Positions 13,438-21,966 of a DNA stretch of 37,805 nt are shown here, piece after piece (position 1 is the first letter of the stretch; every line of letters starts with the position of its first letter). The stretch covers positions 1 through 37,805 of the IMG/VR virus record IMGVR_UViG_3300034061_001902. One strand, 5' to 3'. The stretch comes from a virus. The notes under the pieces were generated by a model. It was not told the origin of the DNA and made no database searches. It saw only the letters and a list, made by a program, of their open reading frames with translations. Made by a program: the position numbers and the translations under genes.

Positions 13438-13512
13438 ATGACCAAAGCCCAACTCCTGCGGACAGTCTCGCCGCTCCCGTTCCGAATTTATTACGCGCGC
13501 CTATGGTTATAA
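13438..13512 (+). CDS. Possible 24-residue leader peptide
   Basis: Starts 11 bases after the repeated motif and 5 bases after the GcrA-like stop. The product (TKAQLLRTVSPLPFRIYYAR plus WL) is basic and hydrophobic. It overlaps the next gene's ATG (13503), which has no ribosome site of its own, so this small frame could deliver ribosomes to it. Confidence 0.4.
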   Translation: MTKAQLLRTVSPLPFRIYYARLWL

Positions 13513-13778
13513 ATCGCTGGCTGACAAATTTAGAGTCCCGCGAAAGCCTTGAGGCCGAACGGGACAAAGCCCAGGCCCAGGTTGACGCAAGCCCTGCCAG
13601 TTTGACCGCACGGGCGGAATTAAACGCCGCTCTTAGCAGATTGGTAAGCCACGACAGGACCATGGCCCTGATTGAGCAAGAGAACGGACGCATCGGCATT
13701 GGCGAGCCCATGGGCACAGAGTACCGCACGGCAGAACAAATCAAGGCTGACGGGCATATTGGGATTTACCGGACGTGA
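13503..13778 (+). CDS. Small coiled-coil protein before the terminase genes
   Basis: 91 residues with a long helix rich in Glu, Ala and Arg (about 8-60: SRESLEAERDKAQAQVDASP, then ARAELNAALSRLVSHDRTMA) and a Gly-rich end. No ribosome site is seen in front of the ATG; translation probably couples to the 24-codon frame upstream. It lies immediately before the small terminase gene but no packaging role is evident. Confidence 0.65.
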   Translation: MVINRWLTNLESRESLEAERDKAQAQVDASPASLTARAELNAALSRLVSHDRTMALIEQENGRIGIGEPMGTEYRTAEQIKADGHIGIYRT

Positions 13779-13787
13779 TCGCACAGA

Positions 13788-14048
13788 ATGGCAGCGCGTA
13801 AGACCAAGGGCACAAAAGACATACCGTGGCCCGAAGCTACGAGAGAGCGCATCCGCGCCAGTATGCTTGAAAAAGAGCTTATGAAACATGTACTTGGCCA
13901 GCGCGATATGACGCCAACGCAATTTGGCGCGGCTAAGGCGCTACTGAACAAGGTTCTCCCCGACCTGACAGAGAACGAAACGCGCATCTCGGGTGAAATA
14001 ATTATCGAGCGCAGGTATTTTGGCTCAAAGAATCCAAATCCCAAATAA
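13788..14048 (+). CDS. Terminase small subunit-like protein
   Basis: 86 residues. The core is a helical block (TRERIRASMLEKELMKHVLG, then MTPTQFGAAKALLNKVLPDL) followed by a strand-like tail (GEIIIERRYFG). This short pattern precedes the large terminase in many podovirus-type genomes and is taken as the small subunit, which recognises phage DNA for packaging. It is shorter than most small terminases. It overlaps the large terminase by 29 bases. The call rests on position and pattern. Confidence 0.7.
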   Translation: MAARKTKGTKDIPWPEATRERIRASMLEKELMKHVLGQRDMTPTQFGAAKALLNKVLPDLTENETRISGEIIIERRYFGSKNPNPK

Positions 14049-15390
14049 GTGGGAACCGCGTGAGTACCAATTACCGCTGTGGTCTGCCCTTGAGGACGGC
14101 TGCAAGCGCGCCCTGTACACGTGGCATCGCCGCGCTGGCAAGGACGACATAGGGCTTCACTTCACCGCGACCGAGGTGATCGAGAAGCCCGGCGTCTACT
14201 GGTACATGCTTCCCGAAGCCGCGCAGGCCCGTAAGGCGATCTGGAAGGCTATCGACCCCCACACTGGCCTGCGACGTATTGATTGGGCTTTCCCTCCCGA
14301 GATTCGGGCAAGTACCAACGACACGGAAATGTTCATCAACTTCAAGAGCGGCGCAACGTGGCAAGTCGTGGGCTCTGATAACTACAACAGCCTGGTGGGA
14401 TCGCCTCCCCGCGGCGTGGTGTTCTCTGAGTGGGCCTTAGCCAATCCTGCGGCATGGGCCTACATCCGGCCTATCCTGAGAGAAAACGGCGGATGGGCGC
14501 TGTTCAACTTCACGCCCCGAGGTCGCAACCATGCCGTTACCATGTACGAGGCGCACAAGGACGACCCCGACTGGTTCATTCAGAAGCTTACAGCCAAGCA
14601 AACCGGGGCCATGACCGACGAAGAATTGGCTAAGGAACTGCTGGATTATCAATCTGACTTTGGCGAGGAAGATGGGGAATCGAAGTTCCGCCAGGAATAC
14701 CTATGCGACTTCGACGCTCCTTTGGTCGGGGCTTACTACGCCAAGATTATCAGCAAGCTCGAAGATGCCGGCCAAATCCGCGATGTGCCTTACGACAAGC
14801 ACAAGCCCGTTTACACCGCCTGGGACATCGGCCGCACGGATGACGCCGCAGTGTGGTTCTACCAGATCATCAACCGCGAAATTCACGTCATTGACTACTT
14901 TGCCAAGCCGGGCGGGGACGTGCCCGAGTTCGCCGCCATGCTGCAAGAGAAGAAATACATCTACGGCAAGCACACGCTCCCCCATGACGGCCGGCATAAA
15001 ACATTCGCGGCGCCGCGCTCTGTATTCGAGCAGCTCGGGGAGTTCGTGGGCTTGGCGTCGGTCGGCATCTGCCCCGACCATCATCGGATTGATGGTATCG
15101 CCGCGGTTCGTGCTATACTGCCGAGGTGCTGGTTTGACGCCAAGCGATGCAAGCAAGGGCTAGAAGCCTTGCGGCAATACCAGCGGAAATGGGACGACGA
15201 ACGTAAGGTGTTCTCTCCTGATCCGCTGCATAATTGGGCGTCTCATGCGTCCGATGCCTTCCGCTATATGGCTGTGGCGTTCAAGGAAGAAAACCCGACT
15301 GCGTTTAAATCCTCCACGTTCCGCCAGCCCACGCTTAACGAAGCATGGGAGAGGCAGGAGCGTTTCGGGCATGACGAGGCGCGGATATGA
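14020..15390 (+). CDS. terL: Terminase large subunit
   Basis: 456 residues. ATPase part: a variant Walker A WHRRAGKDD (35-43) and Walker B VVFSEW (133-138, catalytic Glu137), then LFNFTPRG coupling motif. Nuclease part: AWDIGRTDDAA with Asp269, LPHDGR near 321-326, and HASDAFRYM with Asp412, the RNase H-like metal site. The protein pumps DNA into the procapsid and cuts it to length. The start is TTG at 14020, with AGG about 6 bases before it, inside the small-subunit gene. The stop overlaps the portal start (ATGA). Confidence 0.96.
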   Translation: MAQRIQIPNKWEPREYQLPLWSALEDGCKRALYTWHRRAGKDDIGLHFTATEVIEKPGVYWYMLPEAAQARKAIWKAIDPHTGLRRIDWAFPPEIRASTNDTEMFINFKSGATWQVVGSDNYNSLVGSPPRGVVFSEWALANPAAWAYIRPILRENGGWALFNFTPRGRNHAVTMYEAHKDDPDWFIQKLTAKQTGAMTDEELAKELLDYQSDFGEEDGESKFRQEYLCDFDAPLVGAYYAKIISKLEDAGQIRDVPYDKHKPVYTAWDIGRTDDAAVWFYQIINREIHVIDYFAKPGGDVPEFAAMLQEKKYIYGKHTLPHDGRHKTFAAPRSVFEQLGEFVGLASVGICPDHHRIDGIAAVRAILPRCWFDAKRCKQGLEALRQYQRKWDDERKVFSPDPLHNWASHASDAFRYMAVAFKEENPTAFKSSTFRQPTLNEAWERQERFGHDEARI

Positions 15391-17480
15391 GAGACAAAGG
15401 CACTCCCAAAGACCAGGGCACGGCGTCCTCGGTCATTGCCGAGATTGAGGCTTACGAAAAGCAATTCGAGCCTTGGCTTAAACGTGGCTCTGAAATCGTC
15501 AAACGCTACCGCGACGAGCGCGTTACCACGTCGAACGCCACGATCATCACCCGGAAATACAATATCCTGTGGTCGAACGTTGAGACGCTTCGGCCTACGC
15601 TCTACGCCCGTATCCCTCAGGTCCAGGTGGAGCGCCGGTTCAAGGACGCCGACCCCGTTGGCCGTGTTGCCTGCCAGATTGCAGAGCGCGCCGGCAACTA
15701 CCTACTTCAGACCGGCCCATTCGGGACCATCCTTGGGAACTGCGTTGAGGACTACCTTCTCCCCGGTCGTGGGGTGATGTGGATTCACTACGACGCGGAG
15801 GGCGAAGATGTACCCAAGGAGGGATACGAGGCCGAGGACGGGGAAGAACCCGAGACGGAGTTTAAGAAGCTACAGGAGACAATCACCCCGACCTATGTGG
15901 ATTGGCGGGACTTCGGCCATCAGCCTAAGCGCCACTGGCAGGAGAACAAGCTGGTATGGCGTCGGACATACCTCACGCGCGCTGAGTTAATTAAACGCTT
16001 TGGGAAAACGCTTGGAGAGCAGATCAACCTAGACCGCACTCCCAAAGAGGACGGCAAGGCTGACGAAGTCGTAGCGCAGGCCACGATCTACGAAGTCTGG
16101 GACAAGAAGCGCGGCAAGGTCTGCTGGGTCCACCGGGATATGGTGGATTATCTGGATGAGATCGACCCGCCCATTAATTTGGAATCGTTCTGGCCGTGCG
16201 CCGATCCTCTCACCGCCACGATGACCAACGGCACGCTCATCCCGGTTGCCGATTATCTGCTTTATCAGGATCAAGCCCAAGAGCTAGACAAGCTCACCAA
16301 TCGCATTGGGAGGCTGACAGACGCGCTTAAGGTTGTCGGGGTCTACAACGCCAGCGTCCCCGAGCTTTCGCGCCTGCTGAGCCCCAATGGCACGCCTGAC
16401 AACGTTATGATTCCGGTCGCGGATTGGGCGGTGCTGAGTGAAAAGGGCGGACTTTCGCGCGGGGTCGAGTTTATTCCCCTGGTTGATATCGTCAACGCGC
16501 TGGGCCAGGCTTATCAAGCCCGTGAGCAAGTCCTAAACGTGATTTACCAAATCACCGGCATCTCGGACCTCTTGCGCGGCGCGTCAGATCCACGTGAAAC
16601 GGCCACGGCTCAGGGCATCAAGGGGCAGTACGGATCAACCCGCATCAAAGCCCGTCAGGCCAAGGTTGCGACGTTTGCCCGCGACAACGCCCGCATCGTT
16701 GTGGAAATCGCGGTGGAGATGTTCGAGCCCCAAACCCTGTGGGAAATGACGAACGCCAAGTCATTCTGCCAGATCAACCCCGAGGCCCAGGCGGCACTTC
16801 AGCAAATGGGCGGGGAGCCGCAGTTTACCGACAGCCAAGAGTTTATGCAGGCTCTCAGCCTGTTGCGGAATGACAAACTCCGCTCGTTCCATGTGGATAT
16901 TGAGACTGACAGCACGATTGCTCTTGACGAGGCCGAGGATAAGGCCGCGACCGTGGAGTTTATCGGCGCCGTGGGGAATTTCCTCGGGACGTTCGGCCCT
17001 ATCGTCCAGCAGCAGCCAGCCCTCGCCCCGCTTGCCGGCGAGATGCTTATGTACGCCGCCCGTAGGTTTAAGGCAGGACGCGCGCTGGAAGCGTCGATTG
17101 AGAAAGCTGTGGCCGGTATTGCCCAAGCCGCGGCTCAGCCCCAGGCCCCGCCCGCGCCCCCGCCTGAAGCCGTTATGAAGGCCGAAGCCGAGAAGTACGC
17201 CGTTGACGCCAAAACCCGCACCGAAGCCGAGAAGATCGCCGCCGATAAGGAACTTGGGACGAATAAGATTATTAGCGAACGGGAAGCGGCCCGCGAGAAG
17301 CTCGACCTTGAAAAGCGCATTGCAGCCGAGAAACTTCGACTTGAGCAAGAGGCTCTGGACGTTGAACGCCAAAAGGTCGCCATATCCTCCAAGGCTAATG
17401 ATGACCGGCGCGATATCGAGATGAACAATGCCGACCAAGCCCTTCTGAAGGCCGCTGCGACAAAGATTGGAGGCCGTTGA
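15387..17480 (+). CDS. Portal protein (podovirus type)
   Basis: 697 residues, in the size range of P22-type portals. The N-terminal part (YNILWSNVETLRPTLYARIP, then QVQVERRF) and the central region (NVIYQITGISDLLRGASDPR, then ETATAQGIKGQ) are typical for this group, where a twelve-subunit ring forms the DNA gate of the capsid. Residues about 560-590 are Ala/Pro/Gln-rich, and 597-690 form a long charged coiled coil that could build a C-terminal barrel. Follows the large terminase directly with a 4-base overlap. Confidence 0.93.
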   Translation: MRDKGTPKDQGTASSVIAEIEAYEKQFEPWLKRGSEIVKRYRDERVTTSNATIITRKYNILWSNVETLRPTLYARIPQVQVERRFKDADPVGRVACQIAERAGNYLLQTGPFGTILGNCVEDYLLPGRGVMWIHYDAEGEDVPKEGYEAEDGEEPETEFKKLQETITPTYVDWRDFGHQPKRHWQENKLVWRRTYLTRAELIKRFGKTLGEQINLDRTPKEDGKADEVVAQATIYEVWDKKRGKVCWVHRDMVDYLDEIDPPINLESFWPCADPLTATMTNGTLIPVADYLLYQDQAQELDKLTNRIGRLTDALKVVGVYNASVPELSRLLSPNGTPDNVMIPVADWAVLSEKGGLSRGVEFIPLVDIVNALGQAYQAREQVLNVIYQITGISDLLRGASDPRETATAQGIKGQYGSTRIKARQAKVATFARDNARIVVEIAVEMFEPQTLWEMTNAKSFCQINPEAQAALQQMGGEPQFTDSQEFMQALSLLRNDKLRSFHVDIETDSTIALDEAEDKAATVEFIGAVGNFLGTFGPIVQQQPALAPLAGEMLMYAARRFKAGRALEASIEKAVAGIAQAAAQPQAPPAPPPEAVMKAEAEKYAVDAKTRTEAEKIAADKELGTNKIISEREAAREKLDLEKRIAAEKLRLEQEALDVERQKVAISSKANDDRRDIEMNNADQALLKAAATKIGGR

Positions 17481-17482
17481 AT

Positions 17483-17554
17483 ATGCGCCTTCTCATTCTT
17501 CTGGCGTGCTCCGACTACTAGATGTTGACACACGCAGAAAAACAAGCAGCGTAA
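17483..17554 (+). other. Two tandem mini-frames (12 and 10 codons) forming a leader
   Basis: After the portal stop a strong GGAGG lies 9 bases before ATG 17483, whose 12-residue product MRLLILLACSDY looks like a clipped lipoprotein signal. Its TAG is followed directly by ATG 17522, giving MLTHAEKQAA. The next gene (17560) has no ribosome site, so these frames may relay ribosomes to it, or be the remnant of a lost lipoprotein gene. Confidence 0.35.
17525..17548 (+). promoter_or_regulatory. Repeated motif TTGA-N9-AAAAACAAGCA, copy B
   Basis: Second copy; the match to copy A extends from the preceding TGT to the following ATGAC at identical spacing (11 bases from motif end to ATG). Here too it is read as a frame end (EKQAA stop). 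Also contains TTGACA. Confidence 0.5.
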
Positions 17555-17559
17555 TCCCG

Positions 17560-17904
17560 ATGACTGAAAGTTACGGATACTACCGAGGCGTTGGTGGTTA
17601 TTGGGTGTGGAGCGGCAAGAAGCCCTACGAAGGCACTTGCGTTCATGTTCCCGGCCCCAAGCTTAACGCCACAAAAGACGGCGGTATTCAGGTCATCAAA
17701 GATATTGAGCCTTACCGGAACATGATCGACGGCAAGGTAATCGGCGGGCGCAGGCAGCATCGTGATTTTCTTCGCGCCAATGGCTGTATCGAAGTCGGCA
17801 ACGAGCAGCCAAAGCCGAGAGTAGAAGGCCCGCGTAAACGAGACAAAGACCTCGTGTTGCAGCTAAAGGCCGCGGCACGGTCACATGGAGTTGATTGGGT
17901 ATGA
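17560..17904 (+). CDS. Head-module protein between portal and scaffold
   Basis: 114 residues. A Tyr/Gly-rich start (ESYGYYRGVGGYWVWSGK), then GIQVIKDIEPYRNMIDGK and RRQHRDFLRANGCIEVGNE. The second block (DIxPYxx...I..R..HRxFL..N...EVGNE) is familiar from small proteins encoded between portal and coat in related phages; their function is unknown. The start at 17560 is chosen over an open upstream frame because that would overlap the portal. The last 4 bases overlap the scaffold-like gene. Confidence 0.75.
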   Translation: MTESYGYYRGVGGYWVWSGKKPYEGTCVHVPGPKLNATKDGGIQVIKDIEPYRNMIDGKVIGGRRQHRDFLRANGCIEVGNEQPKPRVEGPRKRDKDLVLQLKAAARSHGVDWV

Positions 17905-18980
17905 CTGAAGAGCTTCAGGCTCAAGTTACCGACCAAGTTGATGCGCCGGTTATTGAGACACCAGAGGTCGAAAAGCCGGACCCTAACGACCTCCGCGCGG
18001 TAATCGAGCACGCGCAGAAAGAGGTAGAGAGCCGCCCCCGTGATGAGACGGGCAAGTTTACACAAAAGCCGCAGGCCGCTCAAAGCGCCGCGATAGATCC
18101 GAAAAGCCCTTTAGGGGCGCCGGCTGTTGCCGAGGTTAAAACCCTCGAAGCTCCAGCCACATGGAAGGCCGAGGAAAAGGCATTTTGGGCGACACTTTCT
18201 GACCAAGCGAAGTCTACGATCCTTCGCCGGGAAAAGGAATTTGCTCAAGGTATCCAATCCAAGGCCGATGAAGCGAAGCAGGCCAGAGCAGTTGCCGAGG
18301 CGCTCGAACCCGTTATTGGACCTCACCGCCAGAATTTGATGCAGGCGGGTAGCGTAGAGCAGGGGATTAAAAACCTCCTTGATACGTCTACTTACGCCGC
18401 CAAAGACCCGGTGGGGTTCATTCAGTGGTTCGCGCAAAGCAAAGGCATTGACCTAGGGAACATGCAGCAGCCGACCGGGGATCAAAACCCCGAAGTGGCC
18501 CAGCTCAAGCAGTCCCTCTACGGACTTCAAAGCGAGATAGCCGAACTCAAGGGTTACACGACCCAGCAGCAGACGCGCACTGTAGTTTCCGAGATACAAG
18601 CCTTTGCCGACGAGAAGGACCAAAGCGGGCAAGCTCTGCGTCCACATTTCGAAAGCGTGAGGAAAGAGGTTTACGAGCTTATTCCGCTCATCAAGAGCAC
18701 AAACCCCGATTGGAGCGTTCGTCAGGTCATGGACGCGGCTTATTCCAAAGCCGTTCGCTTGAATGACGATGTTTTCGGGAAAGTGCAAAGCGAGCAGGCG
18801 GAAAAGGCCCGTTTAGCCAAGGAAGCAGCCGACCGCGCGCAGAAGGCCAGTCTAGCTAGGAAGTCCCTCACCGGCGGCTCTCCTGTTGGGGATTCCCAGC
18901 AGAAGCCCGCCAAAAACCAATCGGTGCGGGACGCTATCAAATTAGCCATGCAGGAGCATGGGGTAGACGCCCGCCTCTGA
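17901..18980 (+). CDS. Scaffold-like protein
   Basis: 359 residues, acidic at the start, rich in Glu, Lys, Gln and Ala throughout, with several predicted coiled coils (about 85-120 and 305-330) and a Lys/Arg-containing C-terminus (VRDAIKLAMQEHGVDAR). Position directly before the coat gene and composition fit a scaffolding protein, which guides coat assembly and then leaves. The motif TWKAEEKAFWATLSDQAKST is common in scaffold proteins of this phage type. Starts in ATGA with the preceding gene. Confidence 0.8.
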   Translation: MTEELQAQVTDQVDAPVIETPEVEKPDPNDLRAVIEHAQKEVESRPRDETGKFTQKPQAAQSAAIDPKSPLGAPAVAEVKTLEAPATWKAEEKAFWATLSDQAKSTILRREKEFAQGIQSKADEAKQARAVAEALEPVIGPHRQNLMQAGSVEQGIKNLLDTSTYAAKDPVGFIQWFAQSKGIDLGNMQQPTGDQNPEVAQLKQSLYGLQSEIAELKGYTTQQQTRTVVSEIQAFADEKDQSGQALRPHFESVRKEVYELIPLIKSTNPDWSVRQVMDAAYSKAVRLNDDVFGKVQSEQAEKARLAKEAADRAQKASLARKSLTGGSPVGDSQQKPAKNQSVRDAIKLAMQEHGVDARL

Positions 18981-18995
18981 AAAAGGCGTAAATAA

Positions 18996-19958
18996 ATGGC
19001 TTCTCCGAATACCTCATTTACGGAAATCGTCACTACGACGCTCCGTAACCGTTCCGGGGTCCTCGCGGACAACGTTTCGGAAAACAACGCGATCCTCCGT
19101 CGCCTGAACAAGAAGGGCAAGATCAAGACCGTCTCTGGCGGTCGCACGATTGTTCAAGAACTCGAATACGACGAGAACGGGACATACACCCGTTACACCG
19201 GCTACGAGACGTTGGACATTTCGCCGTCTGACGTGTTCTCGGCTGCTGAGTTCAACTACAAACAAGCCGCGGTCGCAGTGACCATCTCCGGCTTGGAAGA
19301 ACTTCAGAACTCCGGCCCGAACGCCATCATCGACCTCTTGGAAAGCCGGATCGGCAACGCCGAGCGGACGATGAAGAACAACATCTCTGCCGATATGTAC
19401 TCGGACGGGACGGCTTCGGATTCCAAGCAGATCGGCGGTCTTCAGCTTCTCGTGGCTGACTCTCCGACCGCGGGCACTGTTGGCGGCATCGCTGCTTCCA
19501 ATGCCTTTTGGCAGAACCGCCAGGCTGCGGCCGGTACGGCTGCCGCTGGTTCCATCGTTGGAGCCATGAACGATATGTACACCAATCTCGTTCGCGGCAA
19601 CGACGCGCCCGACCTCATCATCGCTGATAACAACTTTTACAACCGTTATCTGCGTGAACTCCAGATCATCCAGCGCATCACTTCGGATGAGATGGCGCAG
19701 GCCGGCTTTACGGCGCTCAAGTACATGAACTCCGATCTTGTCCTCGACGGCGGTGTCGGCGGCAACTGCCCCACCAATCACATGTACTTCCTCAACACGA
19801 ACTACCTGTTCTGGCGCCCCCACGCGTCCAGAAACATGGTTCCGATTGGGGATGAGCGCTTCTCCGTCAACCAGGACGCCATGGTCAAGCTGATCGGCTG
19901 GGCCGGCAACATGACTATTGCAAACCGACGCCTTCAGGGCGTCCTCACCGCAGCTTAA
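18996..19958 (+). CDS. Major capsid (coat) protein
   Basis: 320 residues. The start (MASPNTSFTEIVTTTLRNRS) leads into a long-helix region, then SGGRTIVQELEYDENGTYT and YTGYETLDISPSDVFSAAEF; a central block NAERTMKNNISADMYSDGT and the C-terminal WRPHASRNMVPIGDERFSVN follow. Order after portal and scaffold, and the pattern, identify an HK97-fold coat protein of the type found in alphaproteobacterial podovirus-like phages. A ribosome site AAGGCG precedes the ATG. A very regular, G/C-rich codon use suggests high expression. Confidence 0.93.
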   Translation: MASPNTSFTEIVTTTLRNRSGVLADNVSENNAILRRLNKKGKIKTVSGGRTIVQELEYDENGTYTRYTGYETLDISPSDVFSAAEFNYKQAAVAVTISGLEELQNSGPNAIIDLLESRIGNAERTMKNNISADMYSDGTASDSKQIGGLQLLVADSPTAGTVGGIAASNAFWQNRQAAAGTAAAGSIVGAMNDMYTNLVRGNDAPDLIIADNNFYNRYLRELQIIQRITSDEMAQAGFTALKYMNSDLVLDGGVGGNCPTNHMYFLNTNYLFWRPHASRNMVPIGDERFSVNQDAMVKLIGWAGNMTIANRRLQGVLTAA

Positions 19959-19970
19959 GGAGCAACAGTC

Positions 19971-20303
19971 ATGGGTAACATCTACACGAACGACAGCACG
20001 CTTGGGGTCGCGTTTGACCGCAAGACCACTTCGCCCGAACACAAGGTCGGGACGGTGGTTAAGCTCCTGAGCAACTATCCGACCGTGCAGGGCAAGTTCG
20101 CCATGTACGTCAAAGCGGCCGGCGTCATCGGCAATTCGACCTACGCCACGGTGGCCCTCGCGTCCATCTCGTGCCTTGCCACATCGGTTGATGGTGGTGC
20201 GGGTACGGCGTTCTTCCGCAACGGATCGGTGGCCTTTGCCGCTGACGAGTACGGTTGGCTGATGTGCGTTAAGACTGCGATCCCGCAGGGCACGAACACC
20301 TAA
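19971..20303 (+). CDS. Small protein after coat, possible decoration protein
   Basis: 110 residues, beta-rich and without charge clusters (GVAFDRKTTSPEHKVGTVVK, then GNSTYATVALASIS). Its gene follows the coat gene by 12 bases, with AAGGAG before the ATG, and shares the same G/C-rich codon use. Position and composition suit a capsid decoration or cement protein; no family is recognised, so the role is inferred. Confidence 0.7.
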   Translation: MGNIYTNDSTLGVAFDRKTTSPEHKVGTVVKLLSNYPTVQGKFAMYVKAAGVIGNSTYATVALASISCLATSVDGGAGTAFFRNGSVAFAADEYGWLMCVKTAIPQGTNT

Positions 20304-20311
20304 CGAAGGGA

Positions 20312-20335
20312 GGGGCCGGGTTAAAATCCGGCCCC
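20312..20335 (+). promoter_or_regulatory. Strong hairpin after the coat genes
   Basis: GGGGCCGG (20312-20319) pairs perfectly with CCGGCCCC (20328-20335) around an 8-base A/T-rich loop. No U-run follows, so it is not a classical terminator. It could stabilise the 3' end of the coat mRNA, or lower expression of the downstream gene, which starts with TTG only 7 bases later. Confidence 0.65.
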
Positions 20336-20342
20336 GATCTCC

Positions 20343-21383
20343 TTGGATTTATCAAATCATCCTCTCGGCAATTTGGGCGACGGCTTCCGCATTAAGGAAA
20401 CGTTTGACCCGATCACGACGAGCTCCGTTGCGTTCTCAACGGTCCCCGCATTTATACAAATCGGGCCTGCCGCGCCGCAGTTCAGACCTTTGCGGGATGC
20501 CATACCGTACACAAAGGGTCGGTTGGAGGCGTGGAAGCTTGTCGAGCATGTACGCTCGGCCAAGGCGAAAAACTGGCCTGGGATCAAGCCTAGTGAGTTT
20601 TTAGGCCAGTCCATTGCTATCTGTGGCGGCGGGCCGTCGCTGGCGTCCCTTGAGCAATTAAAAGAACTGCGCGCCCTTCAAAAGAAGGGAACAAAGGTTC
20701 TTGCGATCAACCGCACGCATGATTTTTTGCTGACCAAGGGCGTTGTCCCGTGGGCTGGGATTTTGCTTGATCCCGTTCCCGCGGTCGCAAGCTACATCAC
20801 ACCGCGCCGCGGTATCCGGTATTACGTCGGCTCTCAGTGTCATCCGAGCACGTTTGACAACTTCGACAAGCCCGATGTGCAGAAATACATCTGGCACGCT
20901 GCCTCCGTTCCTGAGATGGACGCCGAACTTACTGCGCGCGAGATGGTTTTACGCGTTCCGGCGAACGGTTCTACGTGCGGGCTTCGCTCGATCCTCAAGT
21001 CTTATATCGAGGGATTCCGCGAGATTCATCTGTTCGGCTTTGATAGCTGCATGGAGCAGAACGCGGACGGGACGCTCAAGATCAACGACGGCAAGCCAAA
21101 CCTTCACGCCTACCCCAAACCCGAGGCCATCCTTGACGTGAAGGAAATGCTGGTCCCGATGGATGACGGGGACCGCACGTACTACGGCAACACGATGATG
21201 TTTTCGCAGGCTGACGAGTTCCAACAGTTTCTTTTAGCCCGCGATCAAGGCCTGCAAAACGGGATGCTGGAGCCCCATACGATAACTGTCCACGGGTCCG
21301 GTTTAATCCCTGATATCGCCCGCTTCTATGGGCTCCATTCCGACCAACTGAAGGTGAAACATGGCAAGCGGCTACACGCGTGA
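20343..21383 (+). CDS. DUF115/MptE-like (motility-accessory-factor-type) protein
   Basis: 346 residues from the first available start, TTG at 20343; no ribosome site is seen, so the true N-terminus is uncertain. The segment SIAICGGGPSLASLEQLKEL (from about residue 90) is the nucleotide-binding glycine loop of the DUF115/6-hydroxymethylpterin pyrophosphokinase MptE-like family, which includes flagellin glycosylation factors. Further matches: KVLAINRTHDFLLTKGVVPW, and VPANGSTCGLRSILKSYIEG with HLFGFD. It lies inside the head operon, so it may glycosylate a virion protein or the host surface (inference). It overlaps the next gene by 23 bases. Confidence 0.8.
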   Translation: MDLSNHPLGNLGDGFRIKETFDPITTSSVAFSTVPAFIQIGPAAPQFRPLRDAIPYTKGRLEAWKLVEHVRSAKAKNWPGIKPSEFLGQSIAICGGGPSLASLEQLKELRALQKKGTKVLAINRTHDFLLTKGVVPWAGILLDPVPAVASYITPRRGIRYYVGSQCHPSTFDNFDKPDVQKYIWHAASVPEMDAELTAREMVLRVPANGSTCGLRSILKSYIEGFREIHLFGFDSCMEQNADGTLKINDGKPNLHAYPKPEAILDVKEMLVPMDDGDRTYYGNTMMFSQADEFQQFLLARDQGLQNGMLEPHTITVHGSGLIPDIARFYGLHSDQLKVKHGKRLHA

Positions 21384-21966
21384 TTTCGACGCTAAATTCG
21401 ATCAAAGCTCGGGACGTTTCGAGGATGAATCCAAGGAGCGCGCAAAGGTGCGTTTCTGGATTGATGAAATCCTGAATCCCAAGACCAACAATCTTGACAA
21501 GATCGAGATGATCGAAATCCGCGTCCCCGGCGAAGACAAGAACATCTGGGCGGGCAAGGTCGAGGAAAAGCACCGCCAGCGTTTTGGCCGTGCGTACCAG
21601 TATTTCAAAGCCGGTCAGGAAATGCCCATCAATGGGTATCCGCTTAACAAGCTGCCCGGCATCACGGCGCAGATGCTGACGGACCTACGCTATATGGGCT
21701 TTGCATCGGTCGAGGACCTTTCGCGCGCGACGGATCAGGCCATTGGGCAAATCCACGCCGGTCTTACGTGGCGCCGCAAGGCTCAACTCTGGCTTGATGA
21801 GCAAAAGGCCATCGAATCCAAAGCCAATAGTTCTGCGGAAAAGGACGCCATCATTGCCGAACAGGGCGAAGCCTTGAAGGCACTTCAGGATCAGATGGCC
21901 GAGCTTATTGCGAACTTGCCCAAGAAACCCGGCCCTAAGCCGAAGTCTGAACAGGCCGCTGCCTAA
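21361..21966 (+). CDS. Head-module protein with helix-hairpin-helix and coiled coil
   Basis: 201 residues. The N-terminal half is beta/alpha (RVPGEDKNIWAGKVEEKHRQ, then RFGRAYQYFKAGQE). A central block KLPGITAQMLTDLRYMGFAS looks like a helix-hairpin-helix; the C-terminus is a coiled coil (AEKDAIIAEQGEALKALQDQ) ending in a basic Pro-rich tail (KKPGPKPKSEQ). Proteins of this layout are encoded between coat and adaptor in similar phages; a structural or connector role is likely but not shown. Confidence 0.7.
   Translation: MASGYTRDFDAKFDQSSGRFEDESKERAKVRFWIDEILNPKTNNLDKIEMIEIRVPGEDKNIWAGKVEEKHRQRFGRAYQYFKAGQEMPINGYPLNKLPGITAQMLTDLRYMGFASVEDLSRATDQAIGQIHAGLTWRRKAQLWLDEQKAIESKANSSAEKDAIIAEQGEALKALQDQMAELIANLPKKPGPKPKSEQAAA

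Noticed and set aside
20312-20335. Hairpin after the coat genes as a full terminator
   Set aside because: The stem is strong but no U-run follows, and the downstream head genes need transcription through it.
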